Positions 1 to 7,301 of a stretch of DNA of 11,737 nt are shown here, piece by piece. A program made the position numbers and the translations under genes. Location of the stretch: the NCBI GenBank assembly GCA_013811715.1, contig JACCUS010000360.1:1-11737 (forward strand), in the 5' to 3' direction. This DNA comes from Nocardioidaceae bacterium (GTDB lineage: Bacteria > Actinomycetota > Actinomycetes > Propionibacteriales > Nocardioidaceae). Within the stretch, counting starts at the first letter, position 1. Every line of letters begins with the position of its first letter. Below the pieces are notes generated by a model. That model was not told the origin of the DNA and did no database searches. It worked only from the letters and a program-made list of their open reading frames with translations.

Positions 1-184
1 GCGCCGCGGCGGCCAGCAGGAACGCCGAGTCGGCGCCACCGCTGAAGGCGACCACGACGCTGCCGATCTCGCGCAGCCGTGCCTCGAGTGCCGACACGCG
101 CTCGGCCAGGAGGGGCTTGTCCGGCAACGGCAGGTCCTGATCAGGTTCGACCACAGAAGGCACCCCCAAGCCGGGTTCGACCAC
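1..184 (-). CDS. larE: LarE-like ATP-dependent sacrificial sulfur transferase, N-terminal fragment (cut by window edge)
   Basis: Only the first 61 codons are present; the gene runs off the left edge. The protein carries a PP-loop ATP-pyrophosphatase motif, SGGADS (residues 48-53), in the context REIGSVVVAFSGGADSAFLL after a short helix (LAERVSALEARL). This arrangement at the extreme N-terminus is typical of LarE, which adenylates a pyridinium dicarboxylate cofactor precursor and donates sulfur from its own cysteine to make the nickel-pincer cofactor of lactate racemase-type enzymes. The catalytic cysteine and other domains lie outside the window. I chose GTG at 184 because GAGG (190-193, minus strand) sits 5 nt upstream; in-frame GTGs at 163 and 154 are alternatives, the last with GGGGG 9 nt upstream. 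Other PP-loop enzymes (NAD synthase, TilS, QueC, asparagine synthase) are less likely but not excluded by so short a piece. It is divergent from the subtilase gene. Confidence 0.72.
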   Translation of the reverse strand, partial: MVEPGLGVPSVVEPDQDLPLPDKPLLAERVSALEARLREIGSVVVAFSGGADSAFLLAAAA

Positions 185-185
185 A
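144..185. repeat. 12-bp direct repeat at the larE-like start
   Basis: GGTTCGACCACA occurs at 144-155 and again at 174-185, a 30-bp period. Read on the minus strand both copies contain an in-frame GTG followed by GTCGAACC, so the LarE-like protein would begin M-VEP...VVEP if the upstream GTG is used. The repeat therefore duplicates a possible start codon. It may be a small tandem duplication or coincidence. Confidence 0.5.
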
Positions 186-201
186 AGATCCTCGCGCACG
201 A

Positions 202-214
202 ACTAGACTCTAGT
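202..214. promoter_or_regulatory. 13-bp palindrome with overlapping -10-like hexamers on both strands (putative bidirectional promoter core)
   Basis: ACTAGA-C-TCTAGT is a perfect inverted repeat around one central base. It contains TAGACT on the plus strand (204-209) and TAGAGT on the minus strand (212-207); both fit the actinobacterial -10 pattern TANNNT. Minus-strand transcription from about position 200 would give the larE-like gene a short leader holding its GAGG ribosome-binding site. Plus-strand transcription from about 216 would give the subtilase a leader of roughly 140 nt. No good -35 hexamer is visible on either side, and the palindrome could instead be a repressor operator. Confidence 0.4.
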
Positions 215-357
215 CCGCCTGACTCGCCACCTGGGCCGTGCCGGTCAGGAGATCCCTTGACGCGCCGCCCGGTGGGCGCGTAAGCCTGGGGTCGGGATGC
301 AGCGCCTCAGCACGTCACCGGCTAGGTGATCGGCTGGGCAGGATGGAGAGCGGCAGG

Positions 358-3300
358 GTGAGACGTGCGCTCGCGGCCACTGTTGCCATGTGCAGCATTG
401 CGGCCGCGTGCATCTTCGGGGTGAGCGGTGCCGCCATGCCCGCAGCCGCCTCGCACACCGCCGCCTACCAGGCCGCGCTGCCCGGCGTCTACCTGGTCGT
501 CCTCGGCGACCAGCCGCTCGCGACGTACGACGGCGGACTCGACGGGTACGCGGCAACCGCACCCGAGAGTGGCGAGCGCTTCGACGCCGACCGGCCGTCG
601 GTCGCTCCCTACCGCACCCACCTTCTCGCCGAGCAGGACCGGGTGCTCGCCGCCCTGGGCGACCCGGACCGGTTGTACTCGTTCACGACCGCGGTCAACG
701 GGTTCGCGGCGCGGCTCAGCACCGCCCAGGTCAAGCAGGTGCGCTCGATGCCGGACGTGGTGGCCGTCGAACGCAACAAGACCGCCCACCTCCAGGGCAC
801 CCCCACCCTGGGCAGCCAACCGACGACCCGCGACCCTCGGCGACAAGGTGCCCCCAGCGGTGTGTGGAAGTCCGTCGGTGGCCCCGACGAGGCCGGGCAG
901 GGCATAGTCGTCGCGGTCATCGACTCCGGCATCTGGCCGGAGAACCCCTCCTTCGCCGGGGTCCCGCTCGACCACGACAGCCTGGCCACCACGCTCCCGG
1001 GCTTCAGCGGCAGCTGCCAGCCGGGCGAGAGCTGGACGACCGACAGCTGCAACGCCAAGGTCGTCGCCGCGCGCCACTTCGTCAAGGGCTTCGGCGCCGC
1101 CAACGTCGCGGGGGCGGAGTATCTCTCGCCCCGCGACGGCAGCGGACACGGCTCGCACGCTGCCGCCATCGCTGCCGGGAACCAGGGCGTGGACGTGAGC
1201 GTCGGCGGCCAGGAGTTCGGGCGCGTGTCCGGGGTTGCTCCAGCCGCCCGTCTCGCCGTCTACAAGGTGTGCTGGACGGCGCCCAACCCGGCCGACGACG
1301 GCTGTTCGACCGCCGATGCCGTCAAGGCGATCGACCAGGCGGTGAACGACGGCGTCGATGTCATCAACTACTCCATCGGCGGATCCTCGACCGCGTTCGC
1401 CGGCGTCGTCGACCGCGCCTTCCTGCACGCCGCCGCTGCCGGTGTCTTCGTCTCCACCGCGGCCGGCGACACCGGCTCGGCGCACTCCACGGTCGCCCAC
1501 CCCAGCCCCTGGGTGACGACCGTGGCAGCCAGCCGCCAGCCGTCGTACGTCGGATCGGTCACGCTGGGCAACGGTGAGAGCTACACCGGCACCATGGTCT
1601 CGGACCAGCCGGTCGTCGCCGCGCCGGTCGTCTACGCCGGGGACGTGCCCGCCGTCCAGGCGAGCGATGCCGAGGCGGCACAGTGCAGGCCCGGCTCACT
1701 GGACGCCGAGGCGGTCGACGAGGCGATCGTGGTGTGCGACCGGGGGGTCGTGGCCAGACTGGCCAAGAGCGGCGAGGTGGCGCGAGCGGGCGGGGCGGCG
1801 ATGGTGCTGGTCAACCAGACCCGGTTGGACACCGAGGCCGACGTTCACGCGGTGCCGACGGTGCATGTGACCAACGCCGACGGCGACGCCGTGATGGCCT
1901 ACCTGGCCACCGCGGGGCCAGCTGCCACGGCTTCGCTCACGCGGACGCAGGACAATGACGGCGTGTCATCGCGCATCGCCGACTTCTCGGCTCGTGGACC
2001 CTCACTGGCCAGCGAGGGCGACATCCTCAAGCCGGACCTGAGCGCTCCCGGTGTCGGCATCCTCTCGGCGGTGGCCCCTCCCTCCAACCTGGGCCGGCTC
2101 TGGGACCTCTACTCCGGCACGTCGATGGCAGCCCCCCGCATCGCCGGGCTGGCGGCGCTCGTGGCGGCCGAACACCCCAGCTGGTCACCTGCCGGTGTCA
2201 AGTCGGCGATGATGACGACTGCAACGAGCCTGTTCGACAAGCGAGAGCCCCTCGCCGAAGGGGCCGGGGAGGTACGGCCGCATGCGGTGCGGTCGGGGGC
2301 ACTGCTCGACCCCGGTCTCGTCTACGACGCCGGCTACGACGACTGGCGGCCCCTCCTCCGTGACCTCAGCCCTCCCGCCCCCGGCTTCGATGAGACGGGA
2401 CTCACCGACGTGGACGGCACCGCTCTGGCCCGGCCGGTCGACGCGACTGAGCTCAATCAGGCGTCCATCGCGGTCGGCAGCCTCGTCGGCGACCAGGCCG
2501 TGACGCGCACCGTGACCAACGTGTCGCATCGAGCCGAGACCTACACCGCCACCCTGACGGGGATGCGTGGCATCGAGGTTGCCGTGTCCCCGTCGAGACT
2601 CACCTTGCAGCCGGGGGAAGCCCGATCCTTCGAGGTGACGTTCAACGCCACAAGCTCGGCGGCGTACCAGCGCTTCGGCTCGGGCACGCTCAGCTGGCAG
2701 GGGTCGCGCGGCCGGCACGTCGTCGCCAGCCCGGTCGTCGTACAACCCGAGTGGCTGCGCGCGCCCCCAGCCATCCACGCGGTCGGGCCCAACGGGCACG
2801 TGGCCATCGAGGCCGAGGCCGGCGTGACCGGGACGCTCTCCGCGACCGCCGTCGGCCTCGTCGGGGCCGACCCCGTGCCGCTGCTGCTGGAGCCGGGCGG
2901 CTTCGACGCGGAGGCACCCACGCCCGACTCGAGCACGGCGGTGCGGCCGCTTCTGGTGCCGACCGACGACGCCGTCGTGCGCCTGTCTCTGGACGCGATC
3001 GACGACGGTGACGACCTCGACCTGTATGTCTACTCCGGCGCCCGACTGGTGGCGGCGGCCGTCACGTCCTCGGCCGATGAGGAGCTGTTGCTCACCGACC
3101 TGTCCGCAGGCTGGTACGACGTCTACGTGAACTCCGCCGCCTCTGACTCCGGAGGCACCACGGCGGCCACCATGACGAGCTGGGTGGTGCCGAGCTCCGC
3201 GTCTGAAGGATTCCGGCTCGCCCCTCGGAAGGTCACGGTCAGCGGCGGGCAGGCCTTCCATCTCGGCGTGGAGTGGTCGGGCCTCGACGACTCCATGCGC

Positions 3301-3360
3301 TGGTTCGGATACGTGTCGTATGACAATTCAGATCGCCGCACCTACGTGACGATCAACTAG
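358..3360 (+). CDS. Secreted subtilisin-family serine protease (S8, cucumisin-like with PA and Fn3-like domains)
   Basis: A 1000-residue exported protease from GTG 358, chosen because GGAGAG (345-350) lies 7 nt upstream; ATG 343 is an in-frame alternative, and a GTG at 238 would bury the signal peptide. Order: signal peptide (1-32, n-region RR, hydrophobic core, AAAS end); I9-type propeptide (about 43-146); catalytic domain with Asp189 (VIDSGIWPE), His264 (GHGSH) and Ser589 (SGTSMAAP); a PA insert (about 420-525) between His and Ser; an Fn3-like domain (about 700-796); and a C-terminal beta domain resembling bacterial pre-peptidase C-terminal domains (about 860-930, DLDLYVY, YDVYVN). No LPXTG or terminal membrane helix is seen, so it is probably released. 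Oddities: the oxyanion-hole position reads AAGD (Asp371) where subtilases normally have Asn, and Arg follows GTSMAAP where His is usual. It is a subtilase by fold; activity is less certain. Confidence 0.93.
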   Translation: MRRALAATVAMCSIAAACIFGVSGAAMPAAASHTAAYQAALPGVYLVVLGDQPLATYDGGLDGYAATAPESGERFDADRPSVAPYRTHLLAEQDRVLAALGDPDRLYSFTTAVNGFAARLSTAQVKQVRSMPDVVAVERNKTAHLQGTPTLGSQPTTRDPRRQGAPSGVWKSVGGPDEAGQGIVVAVIDSGIWPENPSFAGVPLDHDSLATTLPGFSGSCQPGESWTTDSCNAKVVAARHFVKGFGAANVAGAEYLSPRDGSGHGSHAAAIAAGNQGVDVSVGGQEFGRVSGVAPAARLAVYKVCWTAPNPADDGCSTADAVKAIDQAVNDGVDVINYSIGGSSTAFAGVVDRAFLHAAAAGVFVSTAAGDTGSAHSTVAHPSPWVTTVAASRQPSYVGSVTLGNGESYTGTMVSDQPVVAAPVVYAGDVPAVQASDAEAAQCRPGSLDAEAVDEAIVVCDRGVVARLAKSGEVARAGGAAMVLVNQTRLDTEADVHAVPTVHVTNADGDAVMAYLATAGPAATASLTRTQDNDGVSSRIADFSARGPSLASEGDILKPDLSAPGVGILSAVAPPSNLGRLWDLYSGTSMAAPRIAGLAALVAAEHPSWSPAGVKSAMMTTATSLFDKREPLAEGAGEVRPHAVRSGALLDPGLVYDAGYDDWRPLLRDLSPPAPGFDETGLTDVDGTALARPVDATELNQASIAVGSLVGDQAVTRTVTNVSHRAETYTATLTGMRGIEVAVSPSRLTLQPGEARSFEVTFNATSSAAYQRFGSGTLSWQGSRGRHVVASPVVVQPEWLRAPPAIHAVGPNGHVAIEAEAGVTGTLSATAVGLVGADPVPLLLEPGGFDAEAPTPDSSTAVRPLLVPTDDAVVRLSLDAIDDGDDLDLYVYSGARLVAAAVTSSADEELLLTDLSAGWYDVYVNSAASDSGGTTAATMTSWVVPSSASEGFRLAPRKVTVSGGQAFHLGVEWSGLDDSMRWFGYVSYDNSDRRTYVTIN

Positions 3361-3379
3361 TCGATCCTCGCTGCCGGCG

Positions 3380-3398
3380 ATCAGGCGTCGCGCCTGAT
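3380..3398. terminator. Hairpin between convergent genes, overlapping the permease stop codon
   Basis: ATCAGGCG-TCG-CGCCTGAT forms a perfect 8-bp stem with a 3-nt loop in the 20-bp gap between the convergent subtilase and permease genes. The permease stop codon (3381-3383) lies inside the left arm. There is no T-run on either strand, as is common in actinobacterial hairpin terminators. It could stop plus-strand transcripts leaving the subtilase; for the minus strand it lies within the last codons, so its role there is less clear. Confidence 0.4.
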
Positions 3399-4187
3399 GA
3401 AGAACGCCGAGCCGGCGACCAGCACGATGGCAACGCCGATGTAGAAGGTCACGCTGGCCGCCCCGACGCCCCACACGTCGATATCGCTGCCGAACCCGGC
3501 GAAGATCTCGTAGGGGTCGAACAACATCCGGCGACCGGCGGCGGCCGGGAGCAGGTTCGTGATCTTGCCTATGCCTGCGCTGCTCGCTTGTGCGACAATG
3601 ACGGCGACTCCGTAGATGATCGGCTCGATCACCAGCGGGTAGGTGAGCACGGCCACGATAGCGCCGGTCAGGTTGCGGAAGACCGCGGCCAACGCGAACC
3701 CGGCGACGGCGAAGCCGAGGCAGTATCCGACGTAGTTGACCATCGGCCGGATGATCGCGGACTCGAAGTTGGCCATGTCGAGGAAGGCCCACGTCACGAA
3801 CAGGTCAACGAGCAAGGTGGCCGCCGCGACGACGAACACCCATCCGAGCAGGACCAACAGCTTCGCCGACAGAACCGCTACCCGGTCGGGGTTGGCGGTC
3901 AGCGTCGCCTTGTTGGTGCCGTACCGATACTCGTGCCCGATGGCCATGGCACCCATGACAGCGTAGAACGGAGCGGCCATGACCGGGATGATCGGCCCCG
4001 ACACGCCGCCTGTCACGGCGTAGGTGGTTACCTGCGGGATGTTCATCTCGCTCACATCCGAGGCCGACACGAAGACGGCGATGACGAAGCTGATCGCGAC
4101 GGTGAAAAACAGCGCCATCGCGGACATCCAGTAGCTGGAGCGGATGGTGGTGATCCGGATCCACTCGTACTTCAGCGCGCCGGTCAT
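3381..4187 (-). CDS. ABC-2 type transporter permease
   Basis: A 268-residue integral membrane protein with about six hydrophobic segments (near residues 20-40, 55-80, 105-132, 147-170, 173-205 and 242-262), the layout of ABC-2 exporter permeases. The motif IGHEYRYGTNKATLTANPDR, a few residues before the third segment, matches the conserved EYRYGT...L..P.R stretch of small ABC-2 permeases of the NatB/bacitracin-exporter type. Its ATG overlaps the stop codon of the upstream ATPase gene in a 4-bp ATGA, so the two are almost certainly translationally coupled and form one exporter. The C-terminus ends FFIRRDA. The substrate cannot be read from the sequence; no biosynthetic, two-component or resistance gene sits beside it. 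Confidence 0.88.
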   Translation of the reverse strand: MTGALKYEWIRITTIRSSYWMSAMALFFTVAISFVIAVFVSASDVSEMNIPQVTTYAVTGGVSGPIIPVMAAPFYAVMGAMAIGHEYRYGTNKATLTANPDRVAVLSAKLLVLLGWVFVVAAATLLVDLFVTWAFLDMANFESAIIRPMVNYVGYCLGFAVAGFALAAVFRNLTGAIVAVLTYPLVIEPIIYGVAVIVAQASSAGIGKITNLLPAAAGRRMLFDPYEIFAGFGSDIDVWGVGAASVTFYIGVAIVLVAGSAFFIRRDA

Positions 4188-5314
4188 CGGTTGCCCCCGT
4201 CCTGACGGTCGCCGCGATCAGGCGGGCGACCGCCGTAGCCCTGCTGACCGCCCTGGCCGGGCGGCGGACCGCCGTATCCCTGCTGGCCGCCGTACCCCTG
4301 CTGGCCGCCGTACCCCTGCTGGCCGCCGTAGCCCTGCTGACCGCCGTAGCCTCGCGGCGCCCCGGCCATCGGGCCACCGAACGCCGGCGGCTGGCCTGCG
4401 CCGAAGCCCATGGAGGCGCGGAACTCCTCCGAGGCGCCCGTCGCGTCGAGGAACGCCTCCTCCAGCGTCGCCTCCCGGTTCGACAGCTCGAAGACCCGCA
4501 CTCCGAGTTCGTGGGCGAGCCCGCCAACCGCGTCGGAGTCCATGCCGGTGATCGCCAGCTTGCCGTCCGGCTCCGTGACGACGGCGGCATGGCGAGCCCT
4601 CAGCTCGCGGGTCATCAGCTCGGAGTTGTCGACGCGGATCACGACGGCGTTACGGTTGCTCGTCGAGATGAAGTCACTCATCTTGCCGCTGGCGATCAAC
4701 GAGCCCCGCCCGATGACGACCAGGCTGTCGGCCATCAGCGCCATCTCCGACAGCAGGTGACTTGAGACGAAGATCGAACGACCCTGCCCGGCAAGGGTCT
4801 TCAACATGTTGCGCAGCCAGTGCACGCCCTGCGGGTCCAGCCCGTTGGCGGGCTCGTCGAGGATCAACGTCCCGGGGTCGCCCAACAGCGCGGTCGCGAG
4901 CCCGAGGCGCTGACCCATACCGAGGGAGAACGTCTTCGGCTTGGCGTTGGCGACGTCGCCGAGGCCGACGAGGTTGATCACGTCGTTGACCCGGGACTTG
5001 GCGATCGCGTTGGACGACGCCAGCATGCGAAGGTGGTTGACGGCCTTGCGGGTGGGATGGAACGGCTTCGCGTCGAGCACCGACCCGATGTGCCGAAGCG
5101 GCTGCTTGAGGTCGCGGTAGGCGACACCGTCGTACGTCGTCACACCGTCGCCGTTGTCGAGCCCAAGCATCAACCGCATCGCGGTGGACTTGCCCGCGCC
5201 GTTGGGGCCCAAGAACCCCGTCACCGACCCAGGGACGACGTCGAAGGACAACCCCTTCACCGCGGCCTTGCTGCCGAACGTCTTGCTCAGTCCGCGCGCC
5301 TGGATGAGCGCCAT
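4184..5314 (-). CDS. ABC transporter ATP-binding protein with a GYGGQQ-repeat C-terminal tail
   Basis: A 376-residue ATPase partner of the downstream permease. It has Walker A GPNGAGKST (36-44), signature SLGMGQR (130-136), Walker B LILDEP (150-155) and an H-loop histidine (SSHLLSE, His186), so it should hydrolyse ATP. Residues about 200-300 form the C-terminal extension common in ABC-2 drug or peptide exporters (FELSNREATLEEAFLD). After about residue 305 comes an unusual low-complexity tail of roughly 70 residues, rich in Gly, Gln, Tyr and Pro, containing tandem GYGGQQ units and ending in a charged RPPDRGDRQDGGNR stretch. I start at ATG 5314, with AAGGGGG 8 nt upstream; an in-frame ATG at 5344 would add ten residues before the conserved MALIQARGLSKTF. 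The operon is divergent from the helicase-associated gene. Confidence 0.93.
   Translation of the reverse strand: MALIQARGLSKTFGSKAAVKGLSFDVVPGSVTGFLGPNGAGKSTAMRLMLGLDNGDGVTTYDGVAYRDLKQPLRHIGSVLDAKPFHPTRKAVNHLRMLASSNAIAKSRVNDVINLVGLGDVANAKPKTFSLGMGQRLGLATALLGDPGTLILDEPANGLDPQGVHWLRNMLKTLAGQGRSIFVSSHLLSEMALMADSLVVIGRGSLIASGKMSDFISTSNRNAVVIRVDNSELMTRELRARHAAVVTEPDGKLAITGMDSDAVGGLAHELGVRVFELSNREATLEEAFLDATGASEEFRASMGFGAGQPPAFGGPMAGAPRGYGGQQGYGGQQGYGGQQGYGGQQGYGGPPPGQGGQQGYGGRPPDRGDRQDGGNR
4232..4350. repeat. 18-bp tandem repeats encoding GYGGQQ units
   Basis: On the plus strand the unit GCCGTA(C/T/G)CCCTGCTGGCC, or a one-to-two-base variant, repeats four times head to tail at 4271-4288, 4289-4306, 4307-4324 and 4325-4342, followed by a partial fifth copy (4343-4350). 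A further detached copy lies at 4232-4249. Units two and three are identical. Because the period is 18 bp, gain or loss of a unit by slippage or recombination changes the length of the ABC ATPase tail by six residues without shifting frame. Confidence 0.9.
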
Positions 5315-5399
5315 ACCCCAGACCCCCTTCTCGTGTCTGGCCAATGTCGGGGCAATCCTGTCATGCCGCGGGTCAACGAGGTGGGACCGGAGGACGAAC

Positions 5400-5405
5400 T
5401 AGGCT
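5400..5405 (+). promoter_or_regulatory. Possible -10 element (TAGGCT) upstream of the helicase-associated gene
   Basis: TAGGCT ends 8 nt before the ATG at 5414 and fits TANNNT. If used, transcription would begin about 2-3 nt before the ATG, making the mRNA nearly leaderless; the GGAGGG at 5406-5411 would then lie outside the transcript. No convincing -35 is visible. Confidence 0.3.
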
Positions 5406-5413
5406 GGAGGGCG

Positions 5414-7243
5414 ATGCCCAACTCCAGCGACCCCAGCGACCCAGCCTCCAGCGACATGGCGACCGGTGACACCGCCTCATCCTCCGGCACACCGCGAACA
5501 CTGACGCAGATGTTCCGCGAGTGGGACGACGCCGCCTTGGTCGCGCTGCTCCTGGAACGTCCCGAGCTGGCCTTTCCCGCCCCGACCGACTTCAGCCAGA
5601 TCGCCTCCAGGGCTACGACCCGACATTCGATCGCCCAGGCACTCGAGCTGCTCAACGCCTTCGAACTGTGGGTCGCCCACTGCGACACGGTGGCCCACTG
5701 CACCACGATGAGCGCCACCGGTTCGTCGTCACCGGCGGGTCCACCGCCAACCGAGCGGGCCGACGTCTGGGCTGCGCGGCAACGGCTGCTCGGACTCGGC
5801 CTGTTCTGGGGCGACTCTGCTTCCATGCGTCCGGTCCGGGCACTGCTCACGCACCTCGGCGAGTCTCCCCCCGTCGACGTACCTGACCCGCGACCCCCGA
5901 GTTTCGACGGGGCCGCGCGTCAGTCGCCGGACCTCGTGGCCAAGGTGGCCGCCGGCTCTGCCTTCGAGCTCGTACGTCGGATGGGCGTCTTCGTCGAGCA
6001 CTGCGACCACCAGCCGCTGAAGCAGCGGCGCTCGGGCGGAGTCGGGGCACGCGAGACGCGCGCGATCGCAGCCCGGATCGACGTGCCGTCCGCAGTGGCC
6101 ACCGCCTACCTCGAGATCGCCCAGGCCGCCGGCCTCCTCGGCCTCTCCACCGACGGCACGGACGAGCTTCTGGTGCCGACCGAGGCCTTCGACGAGTGGC
6201 AACAGTTGGAGCTGGCCCGGCAGTGGGCGCTGTTGACACACGCCTGGTTCGAGGACCACCCGCCTAGCGGCCCCGGCACGTTCAAGCGGCTTTGCCTCGA
6301 GGCCTTCGGCTCACCCGCGGGCGGCTACGTGCTCTCGGCCGAAGACATGCGCACCTGGCTGGCATGGCAGCGGCCGCGACGGCCGAAGGGGTTCGACCGA
6401 GCGGCGGCGACCATGCTCGAGCAGGCCTCATGGATCGGGGTCACCGGGCTCGGCGCGGTCGCCCCCTTCGCGCCGGCCATCGACGCGGACCTGCTGGGGA
6501 GCTGGCTGCCAGCGCGCGTCGACCACGTCTTGGTGCAGGCGGACCTCACCGCCATCGCTCCCGGCCCGCTCACGTCCGATGCCGCGCACGACCTCGGCGC
6601 GCTCGCCGACGTGGAGTCCCGCGGCGGGGCCACGGTCTACCGCTTCTCGCAGGAGTCACTGCAACGCGCCCATCGCCTCGGCTGGAGCGTGTCCGAGATC
6701 GCCAAGGCCGTCGAGCACCGGTCGCGTACGCCGATCCCGCAGGCGCTCGGCTACCTGATCCACGATCTCGACCGCCTCGCGACGACCCCGACCGGTCAGA
6801 TCTCTGAGCCCGCGCAGACCGTATCTCACCTGTCGCCGCGGCGGGGCAGGCCCGTCGCCGCCACCCCAGGCACAGAGACGGCTGACCAGTTGGACCCGCA
6901 GGAGGCGGCCAGCATCGTCGCGACGCTCCGGGCTGCGGGCGTCGGCCCGGGTTCGGCGCAGGGCACTGCGTCAGGCGCCGAAATGGAGGGCGGTCGCGTC
7001 CCGGACACGATGTTGGGATCGCCATTGCCCACCTTGCGAGAGGCGGTCGAGACCGGGGAGACCGTGTGGTTCGGGTACGTCGACACCACCGGCGCCTCCG
7101 GCGAGCGGCTGGTCCGGGTCACGGCCGTGGACGAGGGCAGACTGCGCGCCCGCGACTCGCGGTCCGGCGAGCCGATCAGCGTTCCACTGCACCGCATCAC
7201 CGCGGCCCACATCGTCCGAGCTGGCACCCGCGCCGGAGCGTAA
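5414..7243 (+). CDS. Helicase-associated domain protein (Rv0862c-type; XPB N-terminal-like module plus WYL-like C-terminus)
   Basis: A 609-residue cytoplasmic protein of the actinobacterial family found beside XPB helicases (mycobacterial Rv0862c next to Rv0861c). The N-terminus is helical (LTQMFREWDDAALVALLLERPELAFPAP). Residues about 368-455 form a module of the XPB/Ssl2 N-terminal type (HVLVQADLTAIAPGPL, ATVYRF, SRTPIPQALGYLIHDL). Residues about 540-609 resemble a WYL-like beta fold (ETVWFGYVDTTG, VPLHRITAAHIV). It has no helicase motifs itself. Between these two domains, where relatives usually have a conserved RHGRLR...SDD segment, there is a Pro/Thr/Gly-rich stretch with little similarity. 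ATG 5414 is chosen with GGAGGG only 2 nt upstream; in-frame starts at 5363 (ATG), 5381 (GTG) and 5456 (ATG) exist. It leads a run of three co-directional genes ending in XPB. Confidence 0.82.
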   Translation: MPNSSDPSDPASSDMATGDTASSSGTPRTLTQMFREWDDAALVALLLERPELAFPAPTDFSQIASRATTRHSIAQALELLNAFELWVAHCDTVAHCTTMSATGSSSPAGPPPTERADVWAARQRLLGLGLFWGDSASMRPVRALLTHLGESPPVDVPDPRPPSFDGAARQSPDLVAKVAAGSAFELVRRMGVFVEHCDHQPLKQRRSGGVGARETRAIAARIDVPSAVATAYLEIAQAAGLLGLSTDGTDELLVPTEAFDEWQQLELARQWALLTHAWFEDHPPSGPGTFKRLCLEAFGSPAGGYVLSAEDMRTWLAWQRPRRPKGFDRAAATMLEQASWIGVTGLGAVAPFAPAIDADLLGSWLPARVDHVLVQADLTAIAPGPLTSDAAHDLGALADVESRGGATVYRFSQESLQRAHRLGWSVSEIAKAVEHRSRTPIPQALGYLIHDLDRLATTPTGQISEPAQTVSHLSPRRGRPVAATPGTETADQLDPQEAASIVATLRAAGVGPGSAQGTASGAEMEGGRVPDTMLGSPLPTLREAVETGETVWFGYVDTTGASGERLVRVTAVDEGRLRARDSRSGEPISVPLHRITAAHIVRAGTRAGA

Positions 7244-7289
7244 GAGACATCCTGGAACTTGGGTATTACTCATCCGGCGCTGTTCGCCG

Positions 7290-7295
7290 TAGCAT
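7290..7295 (+). promoter_or_regulatory. Candidate -10 element (TAGCAT) for a leaderless CGNR-type gene
   Basis: TAGCAT ends 6 nt before the GTG at 7302, the distance expected if transcription starts at or within a base of the start codon. No ribosome-binding site is visible between 7270 and 7302, which supports a leaderless mRNA. TTACTC (7266-7271) with an 18-bp spacer is the only, weak, -35 candidate. Confidence 0.4.
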
Positions 7296-7301
7296 TGCCC
7301 G

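Noticed and set aside
144..190. GGTTCGA strings resembling a tRNA T-loop
   Set aside because: No T-stem, anticodon arm or acceptor stem can be formed around them; they belong to a 12-bp direct repeat at the larE-like start.
322..1500. Long minus-strand open frames opposite the subtilase, and others such as 2185-3261 (minus) and 8478-9653 (minus)
   Set aside because: They lie antisense to well-supported genes, have Arg/Gly/Val-rich compositions typical of high-GC shadow frames, and show no recognisable domain.
5353..5376. Minus-strand TTGACC (5371-5376) as a -35 for the ABC operon
   Set aside because: No acceptable -10 hexamer is found 16-19 bp downstream, so a promoter was not called.
4820..5413. 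Upstream extension of the helicase-associated reading frame, to 4820
   Set aside because: It runs antisense through the conserved ABC ATPase motifs; the family-like sequence begins only after 5414.
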